Shown: positions 6,985-15,297, counted from the first letter of the stretch. The stretch: DNA of 64,000 nucleotides from Natrarchaeobius chitinivorans (GCF_003841505.1 NZ_REGA01000019.1:30460-94459); one strand, 5' to 3'. Notes: generated by a model not told the origin, from the sequence alone. A program made the numbers and translations.

Positions 6985-8855
6985 TCCCAGATCCCTCCGG
7001 ACAGGCGATCGATCGCGGTCATCACGACGACCGTGAGCCCGATGAAGACTACGCTCGCGGCCGCGATGGTCGGCGGGTAGGAGTAGCGAAGCTGGTTGAA
7101 GATCTGGATCGGGATCGTCTCGACGAGAAACAGCGACAACAGCCACGCGATGATGTACTCGTTGAGCGAGAGGATGAACGCGAACAGCGCGCCGGAGATC
7201 ACGTTCGCCCGGAGAAGCGGGTACGTGATCGTCCGAATCGTCCGCACCGGCGACGCACCGAGGTTCATCGCCGCCTCCTCGTACGTCCGGTCGATCTCGC
7301 GAAGCCCCTGTGAGACCAGAATAAACGGGAACGGCGCGTAGAAGATGCCGTGGGCGACGATGATCGCCGTCCGCGAACCGGCGAGGCCCACCTCGAGGAA
7401 GAACACGAGAAACGCGACGCCGATGATCACCGGCGGAACCAGGATCGGAAGGACGCCGAGCGTTCCGTAGATCGTCTCCCAGCGGTAATCGAACCGGTCG
7501 AGCGCGAACGCGAGTCCGCCGCCGATCGTCGTGCTGAGAATCGCCGCAGCCAGTGCGATCCCGAGACTGTTCGCGAGCGCCACCATCCAGCTTGCGTCAG
7601 TGAAGAACGCGACGTACCACCGGAACGAGAAGCCGCCGGGCGGGAACGTGAGGAACTCCTCGGGAGTGAACGAGACGGCGACGATGATCGCGAGCGGCAC
7701 GGCGATGAACGCCATCGCCGCGGTGACGTACGCCCGGAACGTCACCCAGATGATCGATTCGCGCGTCGTCGAATCGACCGTCGTCACGACCGAGTCGACG
7801 GCCGCTCCGATCCCGCTGACTGCTCGCGTAAGCCCGACGCTCGAGGCTGCATCGGCGACAGTCGACCGAACGCGGGTTCCGACGCCGGAACTCGAGGAGC
7901 CGACCGAACCGGCGACGTCGGGTCCGCCGTCGGTGGCGATTTCGTCGCTCCCGCTCAGGCTCCCGGTCGTCACGTTCGTCACCCGGATCATCACCCAGAG
8001 GAACGCGAGCACGACGACGATGAGCCCGATACTCATGGCCGCGCCGAACGGGTAGTTGCTCTCGCTCATGATCTGCTGTTCGATCAGGACCGGCAGGGTC
8101 CGCTCGGCTGAACTCCCGAGGAGACGCGGCAGAACGTACGAGCCAAGCGCCAGGATGAACACGAGCGCGGTTCCGCTCGCGATGCCGTTTTTCGACAGCG
8201 GGTACGTCACCTTGCGGAACGTCCGGGCCGGTCCCGCGCCGAGGTTCTTCGAGGCCTCGAGCAACTCGTCGTCTATGTTCCGGATGCTGCTGTACAGCGT
8301 GAGGATCATAAACGGCAGGAAGACGTACACCATGCCGACGACGAGCCCCCAGTAGCCCGGATAGAACGAACGCGGTTCGGCGAGGATGCCGACGGCGACG
8401 CCGAAGGAACTCAGGATGCCGCCGGAGGCGAGGATGACCTGCCAGGCGTACGCCCGGATGACGTAGGTCACCCACAGCGAGGAGATGATCGTGAGCAACA
8501 ACAGACTGCGCAGCCACGGCCGGTCCATCCGCGCGAGGTAGTACGCGATGGGATAGCCGAGCAGGAGCGAGAGGATTGCGGTGACCAGCGACAGTTCGAT
8601 CGTCAGCCACAGCTGGCCGAGATAGAGGGTGCTCGTGAGAAACCGGACGTAGTTTTCGAGCGTGAACCCCAGTTCGTACTGGCCGCCGGGGATGTTGATC
8701 CAGAAACTGAACACGACCAGCATGGCAAGCGGGACGAGAAAGATCGCGGTGAGCCAGAACAGCGGGTACGACAGCACGAACCACTTCGTGTTGGCCTTCA
8801 GACCCGCTCGTCCGGACTCGTCCGCGCCGTCGTCCGAAACGCTCTCCGTCGCCAT
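6981..8855 (-). CDS. Fused PotB-PotC type ABC permease (two permease domains in one protein)
   Basis: A 624-residue membrane protein holding two complete binding-protein-dependent permease domains. The first spans about residues 25-293, with its ATPase-contact EAA loop at 200-220 (EASKNLGAGPARTFRKVTYPL). The second spans about 368-620, with its EAA loop at 527-547. The two are joined by a Ser/Gly/Thr-rich, charge-poor linker (about 295-365). In spermidine/putrescine and iron importers the two permeases are usually separate genes. The gene abuts the ATPase stop codon with no gap and overlaps the nitrilase start. Confidence 0.88.
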   Translation of the reverse strand: MATESVSDDGADESGRAGLKANTKWFVLSYPLFWLTAIFLVPLAMLVVFSFWINIPGGQYELGFTLENYVRFLTSTLYLGQLWLTIELSLVTAILSLLLGYPIAYYLARMDRPWLRSLLLLTIISSLWVTYVIRAYAWQVILASGGILSSFGVAVGILAEPRSFYPGYWGLVVGMVYVFLPFMILTLYSSIRNIDDELLEASKNLGAGPARTFRKVTYPLSKNGIASGTALVFILALGSYVLPRLLGSSAERTLPVLIEQQIMSESNYPFGAAMSIGLIVVVLAFLWVMIRVTNVTTGSLSGSDEIATDGGPDVAGSVGSSSSGVGTRVRSTVADAASSVGLTRAVSGIGAAVDSVVTTVDSTTRESIIWVTFRAYVTAAMAFIAVPLAIIVAVSFTPEEFLTFPPGGFSFRWYVAFFTDASWMVALANSLGIALAAAILSTTIGGGLAFALDRFDYRWETIYGTLGVLPILVPPVIIGVAFLVFFLEVGLAGSRTAIIVAHGIFYAPFPFILVSQGLREIDRTYEEAAMNLGASPVRTIRTITYPLLRANVISGALFAFILSLNEYIIAWLLSLFLVETIPIQIFNQLRYSYPPTIAAASVVFIGLTVVVMTAIDRLSGGIWE

Positions 8856-9965
8856 CTACGCCTCCACGAGCCGGCAGTCCTCGGGGTCGATCGTGACCGT
8901 CGTCCGATCGCCGGGCGCGTGTTCGTCGAGTCCGCTCCGGCGGACGACGACGAGTTCCCTGCCCCCGTCCGTCTCGAGGCGGAACTCGACGCTGCTGCCG
9001 AGGTGTCGTTTGAACGTGATCGTTCCGTCGAAGGCGTTGATCGAGTCGGAGAGAGTCGCCGTCTCGGAGGTGGCCGCCCCGCCGTCGGTACTCGCTCCCT
9101 CGAACCGGAAGCGCTCCGGCCGGGCGACGACCGAGACGTCCGTTCTCGGATCGATTCCGGCGGGGTTCGTCGACCGGATCGTGACGTCGTCGCAGTCGAC
9201 GGTCGCGTACCCGTCTTCGGCCGACGCTATCACACCGTCGAAGATGTTCGCGGTTCCGAGGAAGTCCGCGACGAACCGCGAGTCGGGGTCGTCGTACACC
9301 TCCTCTGGCGGACCGATCTGTTCGAATCGGCCGTCGTTCATCACCGCGAGTCGGTCCGACATCGTCAGCGCCTCTTCCTGGTTGTGCGTAACGAAGACAG
9401 TCGTGATGCCGATCTCCTCCTGGATGCGGCGCAACTCGACTTGCATCTGTTCGCGCAGCTTCTTGTCGAGGCTCGCGAGCGGTTCGTCGAGTAACAGCGC
9501 CTTCGGTTTCGGAGCGAGCGCTCGAGCCAGCGCGATCCGCTGTTGTTGGCCGCCGGATAACTGATCCGGCGTCCGGTCGGCGACGCCGGGGAGTTCGACC
9601 AGTTCGAGCATCTCCGCGACCCGAGCGTCGATCTCTTCGTCGGTGTACTCCCCTGATGCTTCCATGCCGTAGGCGACGTTCTCGCGGATGGTCATGTGCG
9701 GAAACAGCGCGAAGTCCTGAAACACCATCCCGGTGTCGCGCTCGTAGGGAGGGGCGTCTGTGACGTCGTTGTCGCCGATCGCGACCTCCCCGTCGGTCGG
9801 GGTCTCGAAGCCGGCGATCATCCGCAACGTCGTCGTCTTTCCACAGCCTGATGGGCCGACGAGCGTGACGAATTCGCCGCTTTCGATGTCGATATCGACG
9901 CCGTCGACGGCGAGGACGCCGCCAGGGTACCGCTTGGTCACGCCCTCGAGAGAGATGTTACTCAT
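8856..9965 (-). CDS. ABC importer ATPase (PotA-like)
   Basis: A 369-residue ATPase with Walker A GPSGCGKTT (38-46), Q-loop VFQDFAL (81-87), signature LSGGQQQR (136-143) and Walker B LLLDEPLASLD (157-167). A C-terminal TOBE-like regulatory region contains ARPERFRFEG. This layout is that of PotA, FbpC and other ATPases of small-solute importers. It starts 6 nt downstream of the binding-protein stop and ends exactly where the fused permease begins, so the three make one importer that powers uptake by ATP hydrolysis. Confidence 0.9.
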   Translation of the reverse strand: MSNISLEGVTKRYPGGVLAVDGVDIDIESGEFVTLVGPSGCGKTTTLRMIAGFETPTDGEVAIGDNDVTDAPPYERDTGMVFQDFALFPHMTIRENVAYGMEASGEYTDEEIDARVAEMLELVELPGVADRTPDQLSGGQQQRIALARALAPKPKALLLDEPLASLDKKLREQMQVELRRIQEEIGITTVFVTHNQEEALTMSDRLAVMNDGRFEQIGPPEEVYDDPDSRFVADFLGTANIFDGVIASAEDGYATVDCDDVTIRSTNPAGIDPRTDVSVVARPERFRFEGASTDGGAATSETATLSDSINAFDGTITFKRHLGSSVEFRLETDGGRELVVVRRSGLDEHAPGDRTTVTIDPEDCRLVEA

Positions 9966-9971
9966 CCTGAG

Positions 9972-11069
9972 TTAACCGATGATGAACTCCTCCCACCGTT
10001 CGCTTACCCAGTCTTCCTCCTCGACGTAGAGTTCGTACTTCGGTGATATCGCCGCGTCCGGCCCCGGACCGGCGATCCGCTCGTACGTCTCGTCGTCGAG
10101 TTCGGAGTACTGCTCTTCGACCGTCGGACTCGTATAGAGGTTTTCGGCGAGGCGATCCTGAACTTCGGGCTGGCTCGCGTAATCGATGAACTGGCGTGCT
10201 TCCTCTTTGACCTCGGAGGTCTCGAGTGTCACCCACAGCCCGGAGTCGAGGATCGATCCCTCTTCGACGAAGTTCGACTGGACCGGCGCGCCGTCGTCCT
10301 GCATGACGAGCGTGATGTCACTGTAGAGCATTCCTGCCGGAACTTCGCCGTCGCGAAGGCGTTGCTGGAACTCCGCCTCGTTTTCGTACCAGAAGTTGGC
10401 CTGCGGTCTGACGTCTTCGAGTACCTCGAACACCTCGAGGACGCCGTCGCGGTCGTCGAGGATGTCCTGCCCGCCGAAGTGAAGCTCCGCGGTGACCTCG
10501 AGCAGGAAGGAGTTCGACGCGTATCCGAGCAAGCCGAGGGTATCCTCGTACTGGTCGTCCCAGAGCGCTTCCCAGGTGTCGACCGGCTCCTCGATGACGT
10601 CCGTGTTCTGGACGAGGTTGATGTACCACGACAGCGCCCCGACGCTCGAGATTCCGCCGTCGGCCTCGCCCACCAGGTCGTCGCTGATGTACTGGACGTT
10701 GTCGAAGTCGCCGTCGTCCCAGATGTGCCACAGCTCCGAGTTCAGTCCCTGCCTGACGCCGGTCTCCGCCATGATCGCGACGTCGACCGGTGCCTCTCCC
10801 GCCCCGACGGCGTTTTCGTACTGGGTCAGTGCCTCCTCGGAGGTCGGCTGTGCTTCCGACTCCACCTCGAAGTCGACGTCCTCCTCGAACGGTGCGAACA
10901 GTTCCTCGTCCATCACGTCCTGAAACACGCCGCCGTAGACGGCGACCGTCAGCGTATCGTCGTCGAGGAATCCCGTACACCCTGCGAGCCCGGCGAGCGA
11001 GACAGCGCTCCCGCCGATCGCCGCACGCTCGAGAAACTTCCGTCGTCCGTGTTGAGTAGGTCCCGGCAT
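9972..11069 (-). CDS. Periplasmic-type binding lipoprotein of a polyamine-type ABC importer
   Basis: A 365-residue extracellular solute-binding protein (family 1/PotD-like). The N-terminus has a twin-arginine motif (GRRKFLERAAIGG) and a lipobox LAGC around residue 31, so export by Tat and lipid anchoring are likely, as is usual in haloarchaea. The mature part starts TLTVAVYGGVFQDVM, a common beginning in spermidine/putrescine-type binding proteins. First gene of a four-gene operon with ATPase, fused permease and nitrilase. The ligand is inferred to be a polyamine or another nitrogen compound; the sequence alone does not decide this. Confidence 0.85.
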   Translation of the reverse strand: MPGPTQHGRRKFLERAAIGGSAVSLAGLAGCTGFLDDDTLTVAVYGGVFQDVMDEELFAPFEEDVDFEVESEAQPTSEEALTQYENAVGAGEAPVDVAIMAETGVRQGLNSELWHIWDDGDFDNVQYISDDLVGEADGGISSVGALSWYINLVQNTDVIEEPVDTWEALWDDQYEDTLGLLGYASNSFLLEVTAELHFGGQDILDDRDGVLEVFEVLEDVRPQANFWYENEAEFQQRLRDGEVPAGMLYSDITLVMQDDGAPVQSNFVEEGSILDSGLWVTLETSEVKEEARQFIDYASQPEVQDRLAENLYTSPTVEEQYSELDDETYERIAGPGPDAAISPKYELYVEEEDWVSERWEEFIIG

Positions 11070-11073
11070 ACTA

Positions 11074-11086
11074 TTGCCACCGTATC
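11074..11086. promoter_or_regulatory. TTGCCACC motif shared with the aminotransferase-agmatinase promoter
   Basis: TTGCCACCGTATC lies between the TATA box and the ATG of the binding-protein gene, about where transcription should start. A 12-of-13 match (TTGCCACCCTATC) occupies the same place in front of the operon at 1432-4936. A joint operator for the two operons is a reasonable guess. Confidence 0.4.
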
Positions 11087-11103
11087 ACACTATCTACGTT
11101 TCC

Positions 11104-11113
11104 AATATATAAA
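11104..11113 (-). promoter_or_regulatory. TATA box of the ABC importer operon
   Basis: TTTATATATT on the minus strand is a strong archaeal TATA box, centred about 40 nt upstream of the ATG at 11069. Transcription should begin near 11082, leaving a leader of about 13 nt. The surrounding 11070-11200 stretch is markedly AT-rich against this genome. Confidence 0.7.
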
Positions 11114-11199
11114 CCTTCTCACGGAATTTCAAAAATTGTTTATATAGTTGTTTTAGAGTCCCTTTTAAGCACATATTGATTCACGCCAGGGGAGAAATT

Positions 11200-11208
11200 C
11201 TAAAAAAG
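11200..11208 (-). terminator. T-run terminator after the second NrpR-family gene
   Basis: On the minus strand a run of six T residues begins a few nucleotides past the TAG of the regulator at 11211. T-runs are the usual intrinsic terminator signal in archaea. It separates the aminotransferase-regulator unit from the importer operon that follows on the same strand. Confidence 0.5.
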
Positions 11209-11210
11209 TT

Positions 11211-12227
11211 CTACTTCTGGATCGTGACAGTCGAAAAACGAGACCGGGGCTGGACTCGCGCCAGGGTCGTCCACTCGAGGGCCACTCCGGCTTCGACGCA
11301 GGCCGAGATGACGCATTCCGATCCGCCCGCGTAGGTGAGCGACGCGAACGCCCATCCCGGATCGCCCCACGGGAACGGTCCCGACTCTCGTGGCCGACGA
11401 AGGTCGAGGACGCCTCCCAGCCGGTTACGCGTCTCGACTGCGAGTTCGCGAGCCGTATCGTGGTGAGCGAGCGGAAACTCCCTGTTGTCGGCGACCAGCA
11501 ATCCGGTTTCGCCGTCCACGGCGCTGTCGACGTCCGTTTGGCGCGCCTCGATCAACAGCGAGACGAGATCGAGCGTCGCCCGCTCGTCACCGATCACGTC
11601 GGTAAACCGACGGATCGCGCCGCCGTGTCTCGCCGGCTCGGGATCGTCGTACGGAACGTGCTCCGGATCGGAGTGGTACTCGACGACGCCGATCGTATCG
11701 GGATAGCTCTCGATCCCGTTTGCGAGAAACACGCCGTCGATCGTCACGCTCGAGGGGACGGCGACCTCGAGACAGTCGGTGCCGTTCAGTTCGACGGGTT
11801 CGATTCCCGCGACGACCGGACCGAGCGGTGAGTCGGCGATCCGCTCGAGTACCGTCTCGAGTTCCGCGCGTTTCGACCGGGGGACGGTGACGGTCCCCGC
11901 CACGACGTCGCCGGTATCGGTTGTGGGATCGTAGCTCACCCGACTCGTCAGGTCGGCCAGACGCTCTCTGACCTGTTCGACGCGGCCCTGGACGCCGCCG
12001 CGCTCGAGTTCCGCGCGGCCGTCTGCCGTGAGCCGCCGCCCTTTGCCGCCGACTTTTTCGGTGAGGCCGTCGTCGTCGAGATCCGCGAGTGTGAGCCGGA
12101 CCGACCGCTCCGTGATCGAGTATCCCCGCTCCTGGAGGAAATCGGTGAGACGGACGCTTCCAATCGGCTCGTGTTCGGCAAGCAATCGGAGTACGTCGTA
12201 GGTCCGCCGGTCGGGATCGGTCGCCAT
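11211..12227 (-). CDS. NrpR-family nitrogen regulator (paralogue 2)
   Basis: A 338-residue protein with the same two parts as the regulator at 5115-6146: an N-terminal winged helix (RRTYDVLRLL ... ERSVRLTLADLDDDGL, then GGKGRRLTADG) and an NrpR effector domain (RVEQVRERLADLTSRVSYD; VPSSVTIDGVFLANGI). It begins 7 nt after the stop of the class III aminotransferase and is therefore probably driven from that gene's promoter, which carries a near-perfect GGAA-N6-TTCC operator. Autoregulation is thus likely. The ATG at 12227 opens directly with the DNA-binding domain. Confidence 0.85.
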   Translation of the reverse strand: MATDPDRRTYDVLRLLAEHEPIGSVRLTDFLQERGYSITERSVRLTLADLDDDGLTEKVGGKGRRLTADGRAELERGGVQGRVEQVRERLADLTSRVSYDPTTDTGDVVAGTVTVPRSKRAELETVLERIADSPLGPVVAGIEPVELNGTDCLEVAVPSSVTIDGVFLANGIESYPDTIGVVEYHSDPEHVPYDDPEPARHGGAIRRFTDVIGDERATLDLVSLLIEARQTDVDSAVDGETGLLVADNREFPLAHHDTARELAVETRNRLGGVLDLRRPRESGPFPWGDPGWAFASLTYAGGSECVISACVEAGVALEWTTLARVQPRSRFSTVTIQK

Positions 12228-12234
12228 TGTTCGA

Positions 12235-13632
12235 TTACTGCTGGGCCATGAATAAATGTGTGGCGAGATCCGCGAAGGCCTCGACGTGTGCGTCGATTTC
12301 CTCCGCCGTGTGCTGGACGCTTATCGTCCACTGCTGGGAGGCGTCGTGGGGGTGGGGAACGACGTCTCTGTTCACCATCCCGATCCAGTATGCTTCGTGG
12401 AACTCCTCGTCGACGTGTTGCCAGTCGCGGAAGGTCCGGATCGGTTCGTCCGTAAAGTGTACCGCTCCCTGCGAGCCGGCGGTTTTCACCTGCGCCTCGA
12501 GACCCGCGTCCTCGATGACGTCGCGATATCCCGCGGCGAGTCGTTCGTTGAGGTCGCTGACGTGGTCGTAGGCATCCTCCGTGAGAATCTCCCGGAGGGT
12601 TACGCCGACGGCGCACAGGACCAGCGGGTTCCCGTTGTACGTCCCGTAGTGGGCCGCGCCGGTCGCGACGCCATCGTCGAGGTCGGCCGCGATCCGTTCC
12701 ATGATCTCCCGGCGACCGCCGAACGCGCCGACGGGGTAGCCGCCGCCGATGGCCTTCGCGAGCGCGACGATGTCCGGCTCTACGCCGTAGTACTCCGCGC
12801 CGCCGCCCGGCGCGAGTTTGACCCCCGTCTTCACTTCGTCGAACAGTAACACGACGTTGTACTCGTCGGCCAGTTCGCGCAGTCGCTCGAGGAAGCCGTC
12901 TTCCGGTTCGGCGAGCCCGAGGTTGAGACAGGCCGGCTCGACGAGAATCGCGGCGACCTCCGGCCCGTGTTCGCGAAGCAAGGCCTCGACGCTTTCGGCG
13001 TCGTTGTACTGTGCCAGCAACACGTCCTCGGGAACCGACTCCGGGACGCCCTGGGATTCTCTGACCCGGCGGGGATCGTCCGCCGGTCCCGCCTGCTCGA
13101 GCGGCGGCATCTTGCTCACGAGTGCCGGATCGTGTGCGCCGTGATAGGCACCTTCCATCCGGATTACCTTCTCCCGACCGGTGTACGCCCGCGCCAGGCG
13201 GGTTGCGTGCATCACCGCTTCCGTCCCGCTGTTGGTAAAGCGAACCTGCTCGATCGCGTCCCAGCGATCGATCAACGGCTGGGCTGCGAACTCGAGGCGG
13301 TCCGACGGTCGGGTGTACAGCGTTCCACGATCGATCTGCTCGACGACGGCGTCGTCGAGTTCCGGATGAGTGTGGCCAACGAGTTGCGTTCCGTTGTTCA
13401 ACGCGAAGTCGAGCAGTTCGTTCCCGTCGACGTCGTAGATCGTCGTTCCCGCGGCGCGGTCCGCGTGTATGGGGTACGGTTCGTACGCCCGAAACGTACT
13501 GCAGACGCCCGCCGGGACGACCTCTCGGAGTTCCTCGGCCATCTCCGCCGAGTTCGGGGTCCGATCCCTGTATCGTTCGTATTCTCGCGCGAGCAGTTCG
13601 TCCGTCGAGGGGCTCGAGTTCGGTTCCGTCAT
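12235..13632 (-). CDS. Class III aminotransferase (glutamate-1-semialdehyde aminomutase-like)
   Basis: A 465-residue class III PLP enzyme with the PLP lysine in ALAKAIGGGYPVGAFGG and the conserved VVLLFDEVKTG. TFRAYEPYPIHADRAAG near the N-terminus resembles HemL-like and beta-amino-acid aminotransferases. The ATG at 13630-13632 was chosen; the longer frame would run through the promoter and operator. The NrpR-type operator at 13641-13658 ends 9 nt upstream. The downstream regulator gene follows after 7 nt. A role in haem synthesis is less likely than catabolic transamination given the nitrogen-regulation context. Confidence 0.8.
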   Translation of the reverse strand: MTEPNSSPSTDELLAREYERYRDRTPNSAEMAEELREVVPAGVCSTFRAYEPYPIHADRAAGTTIYDVDGNELLDFALNNGTQLVGHTHPELDDAVVEQIDRGTLYTRPSDRLEFAAQPLIDRWDAIEQVRFTNSGTEAVMHATRLARAYTGREKVIRMEGAYHGAHDPALVSKMPPLEQAGPADDPRRVRESQGVPESVPEDVLLAQYNDAESVEALLREHGPEVAAILVEPACLNLGLAEPEDGFLERLRELADEYNVVLLFDEVKTGVKLAPGGGAEYYGVEPDIVALAKAIGGGYPVGAFGGRREIMERIAADLDDGVATGAAHYGTYNGNPLVLCAVGVTLREILTEDAYDHVSDLNERLAAGYRDVIEDAGLEAQVKTAGSQGAVHFTDEPIRTFRDWQHVDEEFHEAYWIGMVNRDVVPHPHDASQQWTISVQHTAEEIDAHVEAFADLATHLFMAQQ

Positions 13633-13640
13633 CACACAAC

Positions 13641-13658
13641 CCGGAAATCTATTTCCGG
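13641..13658. promoter_or_regulatory. NrpR-type operator, perfect palindrome
   Basis: CCGGAAATCTATTTCCGG is a perfect inverted repeat with a 2-bp centre and contains GGAA-N6-TTCC, the operator consensus described for NrpR of Methanococcus. It lies between the TATA-like box at 13684-13691 and the aminotransferase ATG, around the expected transcription start, where a bound repressor would block the polymerase. Two NrpR-family genes lie in this locus. Confidence 0.75.
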
Positions 13659-13683
13659 TTAATGGGAGGGTCGGCGCGGGCCG

Positions 13684-13691
13684 ACTTATAT
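13684..13691 (-). promoter_or_regulatory. TATA-like box of the aminotransferase-regulator operon
   Basis: GATATAAG on the minus strand stands out of GC-rich sequence about 52-60 nt upstream of the ATG at 13632, with the NrpR-type palindrome between them. Confidence 0.5.
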
Positions 13692-13821
13692 CTATCGGCG
13701 ATCGAGGAGACGTCACCCCGGATCGGTCACACGGTAGTACGTGCGACGGCCTCCCGCTTCCCACTACCGCAGGTCCGGTGGCCGTCCAAGGTGAGGACCC
13801 TCCTCTGGCGGCCCCTGTCCG

Positions 13822-13909
13822 CTAGTGGCGTCCCAAGCCTGCACTGGTGGGCGAAATCACACGGTGTGGTCCGATTTCGCTCAGCAGTCGACGCTTGGGA
13901 GGGTACTAG
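13822..13909. repeat. Long imperfect palindrome in a 650-bp non-coding gap (possible structured RNA)
   Basis: Arms of 37 nt (13822-13858 and 13873-13909) pair around a 14-nt loop. Examples are GCGAAATC with GATTTCGC at the neck of the loop and GTCCCAAGC with GCTTGGGA further out. Several smaller hairpins lie between 13725 and 13800 (GACGGCC with GGCCGTC; GAGGACCCTCCTC). I found no RNase P or SRP RNA landmarks and no convincing coding frame in 13660-14250. It could be a MITE remnant or a non-coding RNA. Confidence 0.55.
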
Positions 13910-13964
13910 GTACGGCCGAGAACTCCGGGACGACACTCCAGCCCATCGGCCCGAGTACAGTTTC

Positions 13965-13985
13965 ATACGGTTTGCTGTCGCGATG
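13965..13985. repeat. Half-copy of the 3'-end palindromic repeat family
   Basis: CATACGGTTTGCTGTCGCGA matches one arm of the palindromic family (compare CATACGGTTTACTGTACGTC at 30853). The other arm is absent. Confidence 0.35.
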
Positions 13986-14143
13986 TGCTGGTGGATCCTC
14001 TGGGTCTCGGTCCCCGGAAATGCCGGCAACGAGTTACACACCCATCGGTAGACGGTTTGGCGATCAGGGGTGCGATGACGTGCAGTGGCTACGAAATCGT
14101 CCGACCGACGGGATCGGAGAACCGTCGGTCGCACCCCACGAAA

Positions 14144-14160
14144 CCGGAAATTAGTTTCCG
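14144..14160. promoter_or_regulatory. Second NrpR-type operator
   Basis: CCGGAAATTAGTTTCCG contains GGAA-N6-TTCC exactly and is a close relative of the site at 13641-13658. It is 122 nt upstream of the plus-strand membrane-protein gene at 14282, which is far for direct control. It is also well placed to control a minus-strand transcript through the 13.7-14.1 kb non-coding gap. Confidence 0.6.
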
Positions 14161-14281
14161 TATTTGTCGGCGCTCCCGCCGTCGACGTCCCGCCGCGTCG
14201 GTCACGGGCCCACCAGTTCCTCTCTGTGCGTTGACCTGTGTCTGACGTAGCGTTTTGTGCAGGGAGGCTCAATGTCCCCGC

Positions 14282-15274
14282 ATGACAAGCCTGACGGACG
14301 TCTACGAGGGGGACGCACGGGGGGTAACCAGCCCCCGGCGGCTGTACGCTGGAACGGCACTCGTACTGGTCGGTGCGGTCCTCGCCGCCGTCGCCGTCCT
14401 CTTTGCGGCGACCGACCTCTTCGGGTGGTTCGTCGGCTCGCTCGCCTGGGAGATGGGAGAAACGTACGCGTCCGTTCGCATCGCGGGGCTGCTCGCGGGA
14501 CTCGGCGTTCCGGTGGCGCTCGTCGGCGTCTTCATCGTGTTACCGGCGAGCAGACGCGTCAAGGCCGCCGCCGCGATCAGCGCGACTCTTTGCGTGTTCG
14601 GGGTCGCACTCTTCTGGCACGCCTACCCCTACCACTGGAACGGCGTCGGCGACGATCTGACGTTTCAGGTGTCCGTGGTCTACTTGCTCGGGCTGTTTAC
14701 CGCCGTCTGGTGTCTGTTCACCGCCGTCGTCAACTTCAAGACGCGAAACGATCCCGGCGGGATGCTCGAGATGAACGTGACGCGTCGAAATCAGACGATC
14801 GTCGAAGTTCCCGAAGACGAACAGTCCTCCAGTGGGTTTGGCGGGATCGGGTTTTTCGGCGCGACGCCCGACGGAGAGGTCGAGACCCAGACGAACGCGG
14901 AAACCGATCCCGACGCGAACGCCGAGACCGAGGCCGACGACGGAACGATCCTCTCGTTCGGCGAGTCCGAACGGACGGCCCGATCACAGGGGTCCCCGAC
15001 GACCGGCGGGCCCGCGACAGCCGGAACCCCGACGAGCGACGGCGGATCGGCGACGGCAGACCTCTCCTCGCCGCTCGACGGCGGCGACGACGCGGAGATC
15101 GTCGAACCGGCGACCCAACCGGACCCCGACCAGGTCACGGATCGGTACTGTGGCAACTGTCGGCACTTCGAGTACGTCCGTTCTTCCTCCGGAATGGTTC
15201 CCTACTGTGCCCGCCACGAGCGGGCGATGGACGACATGGACGCCTGCGAGGAGTGGGTCCCGAACAGTCGGTAA
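14282..15274 (+). CDS. Haloarchaeal membrane protein with C-terminal zinc-motif tail (DUF7139-like)
   Basis: A 330-residue protein. Four hydrophobic helices lie in residues 20-155, then comes a long acidic, Thr/Gly-rich disordered segment (about 180-285). The C-terminal module has CGNCRHFEYV, then YCARHERAMDDMDACEEW, a likely zinc site of Cys and His residues. The start is the ATG at 14282 with AGGGAGG about 10 nt upstream; an earlier in-frame start adds nine unlikely residues. The function is unknown. It is transcribed away from the nitrogen locus. Confidence 0.7.
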   Translation: MTSLTDVYEGDARGVTSPRRLYAGTALVLVGAVLAAVAVLFAATDLFGWFVGSLAWEMGETYASVRIAGLLAGLGVPVALVGVFIVLPASRRVKAAAAISATLCVFGVALFWHAYPYHWNGVGDDLTFQVSVVYLLGLFTAVWCLFTAVVNFKTRNDPGGMLEMNVTRRNQTIVEVPEDEQSSSGFGGIGFFGATPDGEVETQTNAETDPDANAETEADDGTILSFGESERTARSQGSPTTGGPATAGTPTSDGGSATADLSSPLDGGDDAEIVEPATQPDPDQVTDRYCGNCRHFEYVRSSSGMVPYCARHERAMDDMDACEEWVPNSR

Positions 15275-15297
15275 TTCGCCGTTTCAGGCGGGGAGGA

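Noticed and set aside
13690..13990. RNase P RNA or SRP RNA at the structured region
   Set aside because: The region is rich in hairpins, but the conserved RNase P core words (GAGGAAAGUC, ACAGAAACC) and the SRP helix 8 pattern are missing on both strands.
13727..14272. 181-residue minus-strand frame across the non-coding gap upstream of the aminotransferase
   Set aside because: It runs through the long palindrome and the second NrpR-type operator, is not acidic as haloarchaeal proteins are, and shows no motif.
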